Shown in pieces: positions 1 to 8,508 of a DNA stretch of 64,000 nucleotides. Under the pieces are notes generated by a model, which was not told the DNA's origin, searched no databases, and saw nothing but the letters and a program-made list of their open reading frames with translations. Source of the stretch: Segetibacter sp. (GTDB taxonomy: Bacteria > Bacteroidota > Bacteroidia > Chitinophagales > Chitinophagaceae). The stretch's first letter is position 1; each line of letters begins with the position of its first letter. Both the position numbers and the translations under genes were made by a program. The stretch spans positions 1 to 64,000 of the forward strand of contig JAQBNO010000179.1 in the NCBI GenBank assembly GCA_028288485.1, read 5' to 3'.

Positions 1-2
1 AG

Positions 3-581
3 GCGAAGCAGTTCTTTACCGAAATGGCTACAACTTATGGCAACCATCCCAATGTTATTTACGAAATTTTTAACGAGCCCGACAAGGAATCGTGGAAAGA
101 GGTAAAGGAGTATTCTACCGAAGTAATCGCTGCTATCAGGGCCGTTGATCCCGATAATATTATATTGGTTGGCAACCCCCACTGGGACCAGGATATTCAT
201 ATTGTGGCCGACGATCCGCTTACCGGTTTTAATAACCTAATGTACACGGTGCATTTTTATGCTGCTACTCATAAGCAATCACTGCGCGACAGGTGCGATA
301 AGGCACTGAGTAAAGGCATTCCAATATTTATTTCCGAATCAGCCGGGATGGAAGCCAGTGGCAACGGGCCGATCAATGATGAAGAGTGGCGCAAATGGAT
401 CGAGTGGGCCGAGAGTAACGAGGTAAGCTGGGTAACCTGGTCGGTGTCTGACAAAAATGAAACCTGTTCAGTTTTATTGCCCACCGCAAATTCGACCGGC
501 GGCTGGAAAGACAACGAAATGAAAGAATTCGGAATCAAAAGCAGGTCGCTCATTCGCAGCTTTTCGAAGGAGACTAAATAA
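3..581 (+). CDS. GH5 (GH5_2-like) endoglucanase, C-terminal part
   Basis: C-terminal part of a glycoside hydrolase family 5 cellulase; the reading frame is open from base 3 and enters from outside the window. The acid/base Glu sits in YEIFNEP (codon at 75-77) and the nucleophile Glu in IFISESAG (codon at 336-338). The HFYAATH segment and the aromatic strand VSWVTWSVSDK match the GH5_2 (Bacillus Cel5-type) barrel. The family hydrolyses internal beta-1,4-glucan bonds and is normally exported; the signal peptide would lie upstream, out of view. The protein ends shortly after the barrel with no C-terminal binding or sorting domain. The family call is firm; the substrate is inferred. Confidence 0.9.
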   Translation, partial: AKQFFTEMATTYGNHPNVIYEIFNEPDKESWKEVKEYSTEVIAAIRAVDPDNIILVGNPHWDQDIHIVADDPLTGFNNLMYTVHFYAATHKQSLRDRCDKALSKGIPIFISESAGMEASGNGPINDEEWRKWIEWAESNEVSWVTWSVSDKNETCSVLLPTANSTGGWKDNEMKEFGIKSRSLIRSFSKETK

Positions 582-1162
582 AGCTTTTTGTGCAATCATA
601 AATAAACGATCACTTGCTAAAGCAGGTGGTCTTTTTTGTTCCAGGCATTCAAACCCAAATGAATCTTCTGTTGCGTCGCAGTACGTTCATCCGACCAATC
701 CTATGGGGCAGATACAAGGCCCGGCGTGAGGGAGAAAAGACTTCCAGGTTTCATTGCTCACGATCAATAAAAGCTATCCTACGTAAGTTTTTTTTGATTA
801 TTTCGCCAGCAAATTGGCGCATTGCAAATTTTTGCCGTTACACTTTATACAACAGCTGGTAATATCCTCGGTCATTGCAAGTGGTTTTTCCGGTTCCGGA
901 AAAGTTCATTGAAAATGACGTTATAAAAGTTTATTATTTTCAAAGCTCCTTTTTTCAGATAAAATCATTCTTAGTTTTACCATTGTCATTCCGAGGTACC
1001 AGGAATCTCTTTTAGTGCGAATGGGATGCTTCCTTCGTTAGCATGACAAAAACGCAACTGTCATCGGCAGGGCACGAGCAATCTCCGGAACTACGAACAG
1101 GTTGACGAATAGCCGGGGAATTGCTTCGGCAAGCTATCCAACCTCCCAATGACGAACCCTAA
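582..1162. other. Intergenic region with degenerate dispersed repeats
   Basis: No convincing gene. It holds a fragment of the R1 repeat near 668-684 and, at about 984-1155, a degenerate copy of the GTCATTCCGAGG...GGAATCTC type of intergenic repeat common in Bacteroidota. The latter ends in a GGCAAGC / CAATGACG tract. An 82-codon reading frame at 614-862 has no ribosome site and no protein-like composition. Confidence 0.5.
668..684 (-). repeat. R1 dispersed repeat, partial copy
   Basis: Matches the GTTGCGTCGCA...GTAC half of the R1 family in reverse orientation; the spacer is shortened. Confidence 0.4.
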
Positions 1163-1680
1163 TTATGCGAGAACGAAAATTTGAAATCCACTTTGCAAAG
1201 AGGCATTAAAAAACTGTAAGAAATAACTAATTGCTGCCTGCTTGTTATCTTCATTCACTTTAGCAAATAAGCGAACAACGTGTTCTTTAACCCGCTCAAT
1301 ATCCACCGGTGTCGATATAATTATCTCTCCTGGCCAAGTCAAAATATAAGTGGGGTAAGCAAAAATGTTATTATCTTTTATAAAGCCGGGATCAGTACCT
1401 TTTAGATCAGATAAATGAAGCCAGTTCATTTTATCTTTCACGATCGCATCTTTCCATTTTTTACTATCGGTATCGGCAGAAATGCTAATCACTTTAAAGT
1501 TTTTCTTACCGTAGGTGTTTACCAAGCTTATGATGTCAGGGTTACTTTTTCTGCAAGGCCCACACCAGCTCGCCCAGAAATCGAGTAAGACGAGATTAAG
1601 TATTTGAAAGACTCAACGTACCGTTACCGGTACTTCAAATAAAGATTTTTTATTTAAATATAGTTTTTCCTGGCAACCTT
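1163..1680 (-). pseudogene. Decayed TlpA/ResA-type thioredoxin
   Basis: The frame downstream of about 1605 reads NLVLLDFWASWCGPC and then a normal thioredoxin fold with the cis-Pro region IFAYPTYIL, so the WCGPC active site is intact. There is no usable start: an in-frame TGA lies just before it, about 1606-1614. The expected preceding strand (NGTLSLSNT) is found in another frame with further stops upstream. The only start available to the open frame is a TTG at 1525, which would discard the active site. I read this as a thiol-disulfide oxidoreductase gene that lost its N-terminus by frameshift and stop mutations. A sequencing error cannot be excluded, but several lesions would be needed. Confidence 0.65.
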
Positions 1681-1729
1681 TTAAAGGGTTCCATTAGCTC
1701 CGGCGTAGGTTTAATCTATTGTAACCGTC

Positions 1730-2128
1730 TCAACCATTTGTCCTCATCCTGACTTTGGTCGAATTAATGATACTGGTGGATAGAATAATAGCCCAGAAAA
1801 TTAAATAAAAGGCGAAATGGTTGTAACCAAGTAAATACATTGCAAAAATGCAGACCACCGTGGCAATTGCTGATTTGTATAGAACCGTTCGCTTAAGTAT
1901 TGGCTTTACTTTGATAACAACGTTACTGTTGTCTGCATAAAATTTTAAAACCTGCTTTTCGCTGAAGGGTTGAGTTAGCATTATTGTATGTTCTCCTTTG
2001 TCAATAATGATTGAATGTTTTGAGGCGTTTTTATTTAAAGACATTTTTTTATCATCAAGGTAAATGTCGTACTGTTTAACAAATGATATTATTACCGGCG
2101 GTTTTTCTAAATTTAAAGTTGTCTGCAT
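1730..2128 (-). CDS. Hypothetical membrane protein, about 132 aa
   Basis: Unrecognised. The open frame extends to 2239, but the ATG at 2126-2128 is preferred because the longer form would begin just 15 bases past a strong terminator, leaving little room for a promoter. From that start (MQTTLNLEKPP) the N-terminal half looks like a small beta-rich cytoplasmic domain (IYLDDKKMSLN, GEHTIMLTQPFSEKQ) of the kind that carries PEGA-like or Ig-like strands. The C-terminal part has two hydrophobic segments (AIATVVCIFAMYLLGY and FAFYLIFWAIILSTSI). It is probably an inner-membrane protein with a soluble N-terminal domain. Function is unknown. Confidence 0.55.
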   Translation of the reverse strand: MQTTLNLEKPPVIISFVKQYDIYLDDKKMSLNKNASKHSIIIDKGEHTIMLTQPFSEKQVLKFYADNSNVVIKVKPILKRTVLYKSAIATVVCIFAMYLLGYNHFAFYLIFWAIILSTSIINSTKVRMRTNG

Positions 2129-2253
2129 TTTTATAAGTTTAAAATACCCGGGTTTTACGGCTTTTTTTAATGCCGCCCAAAAGGCCACTAATATTCCAAT
2201 ACCGAAATAAGGGGTATGTTTAAAGGAAAACGTCCTCACTCATTCTTAAAAAA

Positions 2254-2283
2254 AAAGCTGCCCCAGTTTCCAGAGACAGCTTT
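2254..2283 (-). terminator. Rho-independent terminator
   Basis: AAAGCTG (2254-2260) pairs with CAGCTTT (2277-2283). On the minus strand a run of T follows, so it can end transcription from the aldo/keto reductase gene; the plus strand is also T-rich. Confidence 0.7.
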
Positions 2284-2481
2284 AATCTTTTTTGTTTTCA
2301 ATTAGCTTTTAAGGTTTTTCAAAAGTATTGAATAACAAAAGGTGGTTTTTCTAAATTGGATATTCGGTTCTTCTTAGAATATTGGATATTCCTATTAGAT
2401 AAAATTACAAAGTACGACGAACTATATGGAATGTTAAAGACTTTCATGTGCCCGTATCAGACAAATCCTTTTTATCCACTG

Positions 2482-3504
2482 TTATTGCTCTTTCCTGTCT
2501 GCACCCTGGCGTTCCAGCATCCAGCCTGGATATTCGGGTTGCAGTTTGCTTACTTCATCAAGCTTTTGAAGTTCTTCGGGTGTTAGTTTTACGTCGATCG
2601 CTTTTAAGTTGTCTTCCAACTGCTCGGTTTTTTTGGCGCCAATGATAATGCTTGTAACAGCAGGCTGGTGCAGTAGCCAGGCTAAAGATAACTGTGCCAC
2701 CGAAATGCCTCTTTCCTGTGCAATTGGCTGCATCACTTCTATAATATCAAAAGCTTTTTCTTTATCTACCGGTGGAAAATCAAAGTTAACCCTGCGGCTA
2801 TCTTCCGGCGTTTGGATATTTCGGCCATATTTTCCGCTTAGTAATCCTCCTGCAAGCGGGCTCCAAACCATCAGTCCCAATTTCTGGTCCACTAACAATG
2901 GTATCAGTTCGCGTTCAAGGTCGCGACCTGCAATGGTATAATAAGCCTGCAGTGAAACAAATGCAGAAAGGTCTTTGTGGGTAGAATATCCTAATGCTTT
3001 CATCAGTTGCCATGCTGCAAGATTGCTGCAACCAATGTAGCGTACCTTGCCACTCTTCACCAGGTCATCGAGAGCGCGGAGAGTTTCTTCGAGCGGCGTA
3101 AGCGGATCATAACCATGAATTTGATAAAGGTCAATATAATCCATATTCAGACGGCGCAGGCTTTCTTCGGCCTGTTGCATAATATGTTTGCGGGTAAGAC
3201 CAGTGTTGTTTGGTCCTTCGGCCATCTTTCCACGCACTTTGGTGGCGATTACGAGGTCATCTCTTTTTAAGCCTAAATTGCGAATTGCCTTGCCAGTCAT
3301 TTCTTCTGAAAGGCCTTCAGAATACACGTTGGCTGTATCAATAAAGTTTATTCCTTCGTCTACTGAACGTTTTATTAATTCATCAACTGGTTCCTGTGGT
3401 AACTGACCAATTGCGGTCCAATAACCTTTGCCGCCAAAGGTCATAGTACCTAAACAAAGTTCAGAAACTTTAAGGCCGGTATTGCCTAAGATTTTGTATT
3501 TCAT
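2482..3504 (-). CDS. Aldo/keto reductase
   Basis: NADPH-dependent aldo/keto reductase of the general stress/YajO-like type (Pfam PF00248), 340 aa from the ATG at 3504, where the family N-terminus MKYKILGNTGLKVSELCLG begins. The frame extends 14 codons further upstream without family similarity. The catalytic tetrad is visible as D56 and Y61 (DTANVY), K89 (ATKV) and H130 (QIHGYD). The C-terminal half has the usual cofactor-binding strand (SIIIGAKKTEQLEDN). These enzymes reduce carbonyls or open sugars in the cytoplasm; the substrate cannot be read from sequence. It is transcribed alone, with a terminator about 200 bases downstream. Confidence 0.9.
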   Translation of the reverse strand: MKYKILGNTGLKVSELCLGTMTFGGKGYWTAIGQLPQEPVDELIKRSVDEGINFIDTANVYSEGLSEEMTGKAIRNLGLKRDDLVIATKVRGKMAEGPNNTGLTRKHIMQQAEESLRRLNMDYIDLYQIHGYDPLTPLEETLRALDDLVKSGKVRYIGCSNLAAWQLMKALGYSTHKDLSAFVSLQAYYTIAGRDLERELIPLLVDQKLGLMVWSPLAGGLLSGKYGRNIQTPEDSRRVNFDFPPVDKEKAFDIIEVMQPIAQERGISVAQLSLAWLLHQPAVTSIIIGAKKTEQLEDNLKAIDVKLTPEELQKLDEVSKLQPEYPGWMLERQGADRKEQ

Positions 3505-3774
3505 AAAATAGTTATTCAAATTGTAGTGATAAAAGGTAGTCAACAAATATTAGACTAAGGAAGTTCACGAACAACCTTATTAATTTTTATGACTTAAACC
3601 TGGCGATGGATAGTAAATAGAATTTTTGATTGTACAATTAATGTTGCGCGGTGACGCAAATAACCGCGTAACTCTAAAGGAGCTTTAAGAAATGTGAAGT
3701 GTATCCTGTTGATTTTTTTGGTGGCAGTAAAACTGTGCGACCCTTCCACGAGCTCACGGTGCCCTCGGGCAGGC

Positions 3775-3832
3775 TCAGGGTAAAAACTGCCACGCTGAAT
3801 AATGCGTTACAGTACAAGCGAGCGTGGCAACG
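3775..3832 (-). repeat. 58-base dispersed element, copy 1
   Basis: The reverse complement is identical over 58/58 bases to 23179-23236. It carries a perfect 9-base inverted repeat, TGCCACGCT (3788-3796) and AGCGTGGCA (3821-3829), 24 bases apart. The flanking GTGAGCT...GAAGGGTC part (about 3733-3760, reverse strand) is also shared with a diverged copy at 56139-56240. Confidence 0.85.
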
Positions 3833-3843
3833 ATGTTGTATAG
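3812..3843 (+). repeat. R1-related unit inside the 58-base element
   Basis: GTACAAG followed by GAG, then CAACGATG and TATAG. This is the same frame of conserved blocks as R1 copies such as 32484-32515, with GCGTGG in the variable core. Confidence 0.6.
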
Positions 3844-3964
3844 AAATCCAGCTGCCCGGACAACAAAAGAACTCCGAAATGGACGATGTTTTATAGCGGT
3901 GACCCATTCGGTTGAAAAAAAATGTGGCCAGGTTTTACCGCGCAATAAATTTATGGATAGGGAA

Positions 3965-4005
3965 CAAAACAAAAAAGCCGGTCATAGACCAGCTTTTTTG
4001 TTTTG
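3965..4005 (-). terminator. Rho-independent terminator of the DUF6515 gene
   Basis: CAAAACAAAAAAGC (3965-3978) pairs with GCTTTTTTGTTTTG (3992-4005) around a GGTC/GACC core. On the minus strand it lies 14 bases after the stop of the upstream gene. Confidence 0.8.
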
Positions 4006-4019
4006 TTTTTCATTATTGA

Positions 4020-4808
4020 TTATGGATTGGCTATACCTACTACCGTATAACTTCCATCAGCTTCTGCCTGGTAATAAGTATCGTCAGGAGCAACGAATAA
4101 CTTCTGCCCGTTTATGGTTACTGTTTTAGAATTTAGTGGTATTTGCGATACCTTGTCACCTACTGCCGGAGCTGCAGGCAGTTCTTCACTATTGTCTATT
4201 TTACCGTTCTTGCCAACGACTACATATACCACTTGTCCCTTCGAATTGCGGTCTTCTTTGTAATAGGTGCCATTGAGTTCATAAAATTTCTCGCCGTTCA
4301 CCATCACAGATTTTGCATTACGCGGAAGCGAAGATAACTCCGCGCCCATGGGTGCATCAACTACTTCGTAATTGCTGTCGTCGTAGCGCCTGTAATAGGT
4401 GCCTTCGGAAAAATAATATTGATGTGGACCAACGTAGACAGGAGTATATCCAACAGGAAGAATGCCGATCCTTATTCCGATTGGTGGCATCACCCTACGA
4501 AAAGATCCGCCATAAGGCCTGTAAAAACTTCCACCGCCATAATAATAAGGATTACCTCCGAATGAGATAGATATACTGCCTCGGGGATAACTTACATAGC
4601 GAGGAGCATACCTGTATTGATAATTGCTTACGAAAGGAGGACGGTAATAACTATAACCCCTGCTTTGCCGGGCATAATCGCCGCCGTACGACCTGTTGTA
4701 ATCACCCCGGTTTCCTCTATAACTTCTTTGTGCATTTACCGGTGAAAGTAACGCGAAGACGAAAACAGTCACGAGAAATAGCCCGAAAATTTTGTTTAGC
4801 TTTTTCAT
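4020..4808 (-). CDS. Exported DUF6515-like protein
   Basis: 262 aa. An N-terminal signal peptide (about 1-26, ending SPVNAQ) is followed by a Tyr/Arg/Gly-rich segment (about 27-105, SYRGNRGDYNRSYGG and YYGGGSFYRPYGG) and a hydrophobic glycine strand (PIGIRIGILPVGYTPVYVG). Two related C-terminal repeats follow, each shaped like 'LP.NAK.V.VNG.KFYELNGTYYKE' (about 155-190 and 222-250). This layout is the DUF6515 type seen in Bacteroidota: an envelope protein of unknown role. A terminator follows immediately, so it is monocistronic. The repeats (YYFSEGTYY, YELNGTYYK, VAPDDTYYQ) suggest a small beta module that binds a polymer or surface; that is inference. Confidence 0.75.
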   Translation of the reverse strand: MKKLNKIFGLFLVTVFVFALLSPVNAQRSYRGNRGDYNRSYGGDYARQSRGYSYYRPPFVSNYQYRYAPRYVSYPRGSISISFGGNPYYYGGGSFYRPYGGSFRRVMPPIGIRIGILPVGYTPVYVGPHQYYFSEGTYYRRYDDSNYEVVDAPMGAELSSLPRNAKSVMVNGEKFYELNGTYYKEDRNSKGQVVYVVVGKNGKIDNSEELPAAPAVGDKVSQIPLNSKTVTINGQKLFVAPDDTYYQAEADGSYTVVGIANP

Positions 4809-4941
4809 AGTTTCATAAAATCTTAAGTTAGATTGAATTTACGCAGAAAGTTTAATGGACAATAATTATATCGGTGAATTGATTTTTTCTCCGGCTGATT
4901 TGTCTGCTTTTCACAAAATATTAATTATCAACACATTCCTT

Positions 4942-5511
4942 CTATTCATTCTCCTTAAATACCCTGATCACTTTTACAAACCGCTTCATATAATATTTGT
5001 TCAGGGGGGTAATGGTAACGCCATGTGCTTTGCCGGAGGTACTGTGAATAAAATTTACTTCATTATTAGAGAGGGAAGAAATAATACCCATATGACCTAC
5101 ATCGCGAATAGTACTGTCGGTGCCAGTAAATAAAACCAGGTCTCCTGGTTTTGCCTCTTCAATACTCACCTCTCTTGTAATATTTGTAAAGTCGACAGAT
5201 GACCTGGGGACAGCAATATTAAAATGATTAAATACATAGGTGATGAAACCGGAACAATCAAATCCAACTGCGGGATCGGCAGATCCGTATTTATAAGGAG
5301 TGCCAATTAATGTATGGGAATAAGAAAGTAATTCAGTCGGCGTTGTGTTCCCGGTATTTATTTCCTGTCCTGTTACCGGTTGTAAAGTTGCTGCTGTTGA
5401 TATTGACGTTGCTTTTACCGAATCCTGCAAAGGTTCAATAGTTACATCTTCGCTGTTCGGAGCCTGGCAAGACGAAATTAAAAAGTAGAATAAAGCAAAA
5501 AGATTTTTCAT
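4942..5511 (-). CDS. NlpC/P60 cell-wall peptidase, lipoprotein
   Basis: About 189 aa. The ATG at 5511 gives a lipoprotein signal with lipobox LISSC (C15); the frame begins ten codons earlier but that would spoil the signal. A Ser/Thr-rich linker (about 20-60) leads to an NlpC/P60 domain. Its catalytic Cys is in FDCSGF (C86), the His in GHMGI (H140) and a further His in FIHST (H156). NlpC/P60 enzymes cut gamma-D-Glu to diamino acid bonds of peptidoglycan peptides. As a lipoprotein it should sit in the envelope facing the wall. The gene stands alone between convergent or unrelated neighbours. Confidence 0.9.
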   Translation of the reverse strand: MKNLFALFYFLISSCQAPNSEDVTIEPLQDSVKATSISTAATLQPVTGQEINTGNTTPTELLSYSHTLIGTPYKYGSADPAVGFDCSGFITYVFNHFNIAVPRSSVDFTNITREVSIEEAKPGDLVLFTGTDSTIRDVGHMGIISSLSNNEVNFIHSTSGKAHGVTITPLNKYYMKRFVKVIRVFKENE

Positions 5512-5585
5512 GTACAAGGGCTGGCAAAAATCTTTCCACAAAAACTGGTCTCAATTAAGAAGTCTTTTTTGATTACTGTTTCATC

Positions 5586-6419
5586 TTAATGCAGTGCCAT
5601 GACAGGCAAACGATTAATTCGCGACAGCTCTTTTGTATGGCTTTTGCGAAAAAGACTTTCCCATACTCCATGTCTTTTTGGTATTACCACCAGTAGTTGT
5701 ACCTGCTTTTCTTCAACAAAACGACCAATTGCACCTACTACCTGGTTTTCATATAGCGTGTGAAAGTTGGCTTGCAAAGCACGTAGTTTACTTTGAACCA
5801 GCAATTCATTTTGTTTTTCAATAGAGCCCGGTTTTATTTCCTGTTCTGTAACGTACACTACCTGCAGCTTAGCTTCTGTCAATGTCACGAAATTAATGAG
5901 CGCATTAAAGGGTGTATTGGAGTCTATGTTTTTTAAATTACATGCAAACGAAATGTTTTCTATTGCAGTGAAAAAGACATTGGGTGGTACAGTGAGTACA
6001 GGAACCGGTAAATTGTACAACGTGTTTATAATTTTGCTATCCCACGCCCAAAGTTCTCCATAATTACCCCCGGTGCCAATAATTACCAGCGAAGCCCTTG
6101 TTTCTTCGATCTGTTCTTTCAGGCCGTCCAGTAACCGGCCCGTTGTTACTTTTCCAGTCACATTAATGCCTGCATACTCGGTACCAACCCATTCCAGTTC
6201 TTCGTTCAGGTCTTCTTCTGCATAGGTTAAGCTGTTATTTACTGTTACCAGCGCAATTCCGTCCCCTGAATAATTTGCCGGAATTGTAAATACATGCAAT
6301 AATAAAAGGTCAATTAATTCTTTGGACGCCCTGCTTTTAATAAATGAACACGCATACGATAAGGCGTTGCGTGATGTTTCTGAAAAATTAGTACAAACAA
6401 TAAAGGTCCGCATAACCAT
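5586..6419 (-). CDS. Tandem universal stress protein (UspA family)
   Basis: 277 aa with two Usp domains (about 1-145 and 150-277). The N-terminal half is well conserved, from MRTFIVCTNFSETSRNALSY through ASLVIIGTGGNYGELWAWDS to VPVLTVP. The second half, ending LLVVIPKRHGVWESLFRKSHT and LPVMALH, is more diverged. The nucleotide loop GTGG(N)YG in domain 1 resembles the ATP-binding G-2x-G-9x-G type. Two adjacent ATGs (6419 and 6413) are possible starts; MRTF at 6413 is the usual beginning. Usp tandem proteins are cytoplasmic stress proteins. Confidence 0.85.
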   Translation of the reverse strand: MVMRTFIVCTNFSETSRNALSYACSFIKSRASKELIDLLLLHVFTIPANYSGDGIALVTVNNSLTYAEEDLNEELEWVGTEYAGINVTGKVTTGRLLDGLKEQIEETRASLVIIGTGGNYGELWAWDSKIINTLYNLPVPVLTVPPNVFFTAIENISFACNLKNIDSNTPFNALINFVTLTEAKLQVVYVTEQEIKPGSIEKQNELLVQSKLRALQANFHTLYENQVVGAIGRFVEEKQVQLLVVIPKRHGVWESLFRKSHTKELSRINRLPVMALH

Positions 6420-6633
6420 TCATTTTAATAAAGTAATTCACTTCTGTAAGATAATGATAATAATGACGGAACTTTTTCATTCAAAAGAATGTATGATACT
6501 TATTTGAAGGGTAGTATTTCGAGGAAGACTTTTAAAAAATCTTATAAAGTCAATAGTAGGACGTAGTAAGTCCTTTTTATGGTCGGATAATGCATGTTCG
6601 TAATTTTTATGGTACCAGCTGCAGAACACGCGG

Positions 6634-6651
6634 CATCATCGTTGCGTCGCA
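6634..6651 (-). repeat. R1 dispersed repeat, partial copy
   Basis: CATCATCGTTGCGTCGCA, the CAACG-to-GCGACGC half of R1 in reverse orientation. Confidence 0.45.
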
Positions 6652-6784
6652 TTTCGTTTATCGGCATCGCACATTGCATCTTCAGTTTTTGCTGCTAAAT
6701 GTCTTACAAAATGTTTTCGCGGCTAAGTAATAACTTAAAGCTTTTAAATGGAACCAGCATTAACTGCTGAATAGAGAATAGATG

Positions 6785-6834
6785 GTATAAGTGAGTGACA
6801 TCACCGAAGGGATCCATTCGGACAACGATATTGA
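6785..6834 (+). repeat. R1 dispersed repeat, long form
   Basis: GTATAAGTGAGTGACATCA, then a spacer containing CGAAGGGATCCATTCGG, then ACAACGATATTGA. The inverted copy at 39158-39205 has the same extra spacer (AAGGGAGCCATTCGG), so this is a distinct long subtype. Confidence 0.7.
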
Positions 6835-7298
6835 AAAGAGTTGTACTGCGAGCCACCAAGGTAGAACTAAAAACTACGGTACTTATGGGCAAAAAAAATG
6901 GCAAGTTACTTATATCGCACCGCTACAACCATTTACCCTTGCTGCATTCCTGCCCTGGGGGAGTTCAATAGGAGCTGGTCGTATAAGACTTGCCGCTGCA
7001 AATGTAGGGGAATGAAATTAAACAACAAAATAGAAGCAGAACCATGATTTCGAACTATGATTTTAGAACCATGATTCAATGGATTTGAAAAATGATGATT
7101 AGGAGGAAAAGTCGGTTGACTAAGGTTTTGCCGGAGAATACGAAAATGAAAAGCCGGAGAACCGTGAACTGAAAGAGCGACCGGTAATTGTTAAAGGTTT
7201 AATAATCAACAGTAGCAGGAATAGTTTTGATAGTAGTGCATTGAATAAAACCGTTTTGGCATAATTAATGAATACGAGGAGAATAAAATAATTGAATC

Positions 7299-7742
7299 AT
7301 GAGAAGAATATATTCATTGAGTTTGATCATGCTATTGGGTACCTGTTTAATTTCTTCGTGCGATACTATTAAGAACTTACCAACCAATACTACCGGTGGT
7401 TTATTTTCTTTAAACGGAACCTGGCGTTTGTCATCCACAACTGACGGCAATTCAATGGTTGGCACAACAATTACAGTTTATCCTCTTGTTGGAAACGCCG
7501 CTATAAAAACTTTAGCAAACAACAGTTATTGTGCCCGCGAAAACGATCAGATCTGGAAAAGTGTAAAAGGAAATGGCGCAGGCGGCTTTACTGTAAAGGC
7601 ACTGGTTAGTGCATGTAATGGGGCGACAATATATAACGACGGAACAGTTGCAGTTGTAAATAATGAGAAGATAACGGTTACAACGCGTACGGCAACCAAT
7701 TCAGAGTTAGTGCAAGCATGGGACAGGGTAAAACAACAATAG
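7299..7742 (+). CDS. Small hypothetical lipoprotein
   Basis: 147 aa. A typical lipoprotein signal ends in LISSC (C21). The mature part starts with LNGTWRLSST, the opening strand shape of META/lipocalin-like beta proteins, and continues as a beta-rich domain (GTTITVYPLVG, GGFTVKALVS, EKITVTTRTA). A Cys pair (YCAREN and SACNG) could form a disulfide. It ends shortly before a strong terminator and has no co-transcribed neighbour. No family can be named with confidence. Confidence 0.75.
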   Translation: MRRIYSLSLIMLLGTCLISSCDTIKNLPTNTTGGLFSLNGTWRLSSTTDGNSMVGTTITVYPLVGNAAIKTLANNSYCARENDQIWKSVKGNGAGGFTVKALVSACNGATIYNDGTVAVVNNEKITVTTRTATNSELVQAWDRVKQQ

Positions 7743-7767
7743 GCTATAACAACTCCATATAAATTTG

Positions 7768-7800
7768 AGGCAGGAATTCGTTCCTGCCTTTTTATTTTTT
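7768..7800 (+). terminator. Rho-independent terminator
   Basis: AGGCAGGAA (7768-7776), TTCG tetraloop, TTCCTGCCT (7781-7789), then a T-rich tail. It ends the small lipoprotein gene. Confidence 0.9.
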
Positions 7801-8486
7801 AATAAACCGGCTTCACTTTTTTATTAAATGGAATGAGTTTTTAAAGCGTTTAATATGACAGCGAAACGGGCGGTGTTTTTAAAAGCGAGGTGGGAAAACC
7901 TCGCAATGATCAATTACCGAGGTTGGCGCGGCGTTCTGTTACCTTACTTGCCTCCGGCAACAGAATTAGATCTCTTTGAAAGCAAGTCGTGGTGAGTGTA
8001 GTCGGTTTTATGTTTAACGATACCAGAGTTTTAGACTTACGCTAGCCTTTTCATACCCACTTTGAAGAGAGTTTATTTTTGAACAGTATTGGGGTTAAAC
8101 AAAATATAATGCTACTACACCATTGTATATGGTGTTGAACATACGATGTGGCGGGTACATAACGTAAAAGAGTGGAAGCTGAATTGTAACGTTGCTTCGT
8201 TGTATCGTGCTGCATTTGTTCCTTTTTTATCCGCAGAACCCGCTTCTGTTTTTTTAGCAAAAGGATCAGAAGTGGTAATTAGAAAGCCAAGACGGATAGT
8301 GGTAAGGCATTAACTGAGCAGTCAATGGTGAGTGATGAATGGTCAATGGGGTGAACAGGCAATGCTGAATAGGCAAAGTTATTTGAACTACCTCGTTACT
8401 TATTGCGGATAGTGCGTTTACAGAAGATGTGGAAGATTGAAGCCGGGCACTATTCGGCACTATTCTAAAGCACCGCTCCTTCTCCT
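7801..8486. other. Intergenic region with repeat debris
   Basis: No gene recognised. It contains a degenerate GAGGT...CAATGA-type repeat around 7885-7985 and an R2-type tract (GTCAATGGTGAGTGATGAAT) at about 8318-8350. The REP-like hairpin begins near its right end and continues into the LLM oxidoreductase gene. Confidence 0.5.
8318..8350 (+). repeat. R2 'GGTGAATG'-type low-complexity repeat
   Basis: The tract is built from GTCAATGG, GGTGAGTGATGAATGG and TCAATGG units. Read in the reverse strand it encodes an HHSPLT-like peptide. The same kind of sequence sits inside valS at about 19557-19640. Confidence 0.6.
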
Positions 8487-8508
8487 TTACGAGAAGGAGA
8501 AGGAGGAC
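8474..8508. repeat. REP-like palindrome (CTCCTTCTCC type), copy 1
   Basis: GCTCCTTCTCCTTT, short loop, GAGAAGGAGAAGGAGG. A near copy is at 23349-23378. This copy overlaps the last codons of the LLM oxidoreductase gene. Confidence 0.8.

Larger units (their letters stand above)
3505..4019. other. Intergenic region with repeats
   Basis: No gene. It contains the 58-base element also found inverted at 23179-23236, an R1-like unit, and the terminator of the DUF6515 gene. Small frames on both strands here are repeat-derived. Confidence 0.55.
6420..7298. other. Long intergenic region carrying three repeat types
   Basis: No gene recognised in 879 bases. It contains an R1 fragment (6634-6651), a long-form R1 copy (6785-6834), and at about 7037-7110 a block with repeated GAACCATGATT / CGAACTATGATT and GGATTTGAAAAATGATGATT. 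The last resembles a common Bacteroidota intergenic repeat. A short reading frame at 6791-7015 runs through the repeats. Confidence 0.5.

Noticed and set aside
614-862. 82-codon ORF between the GH5 end and the decayed thioredoxin
   Set aside because: Composition is not protein-like, it lies over repeat debris, and there is no ribosome site or homologous pattern.
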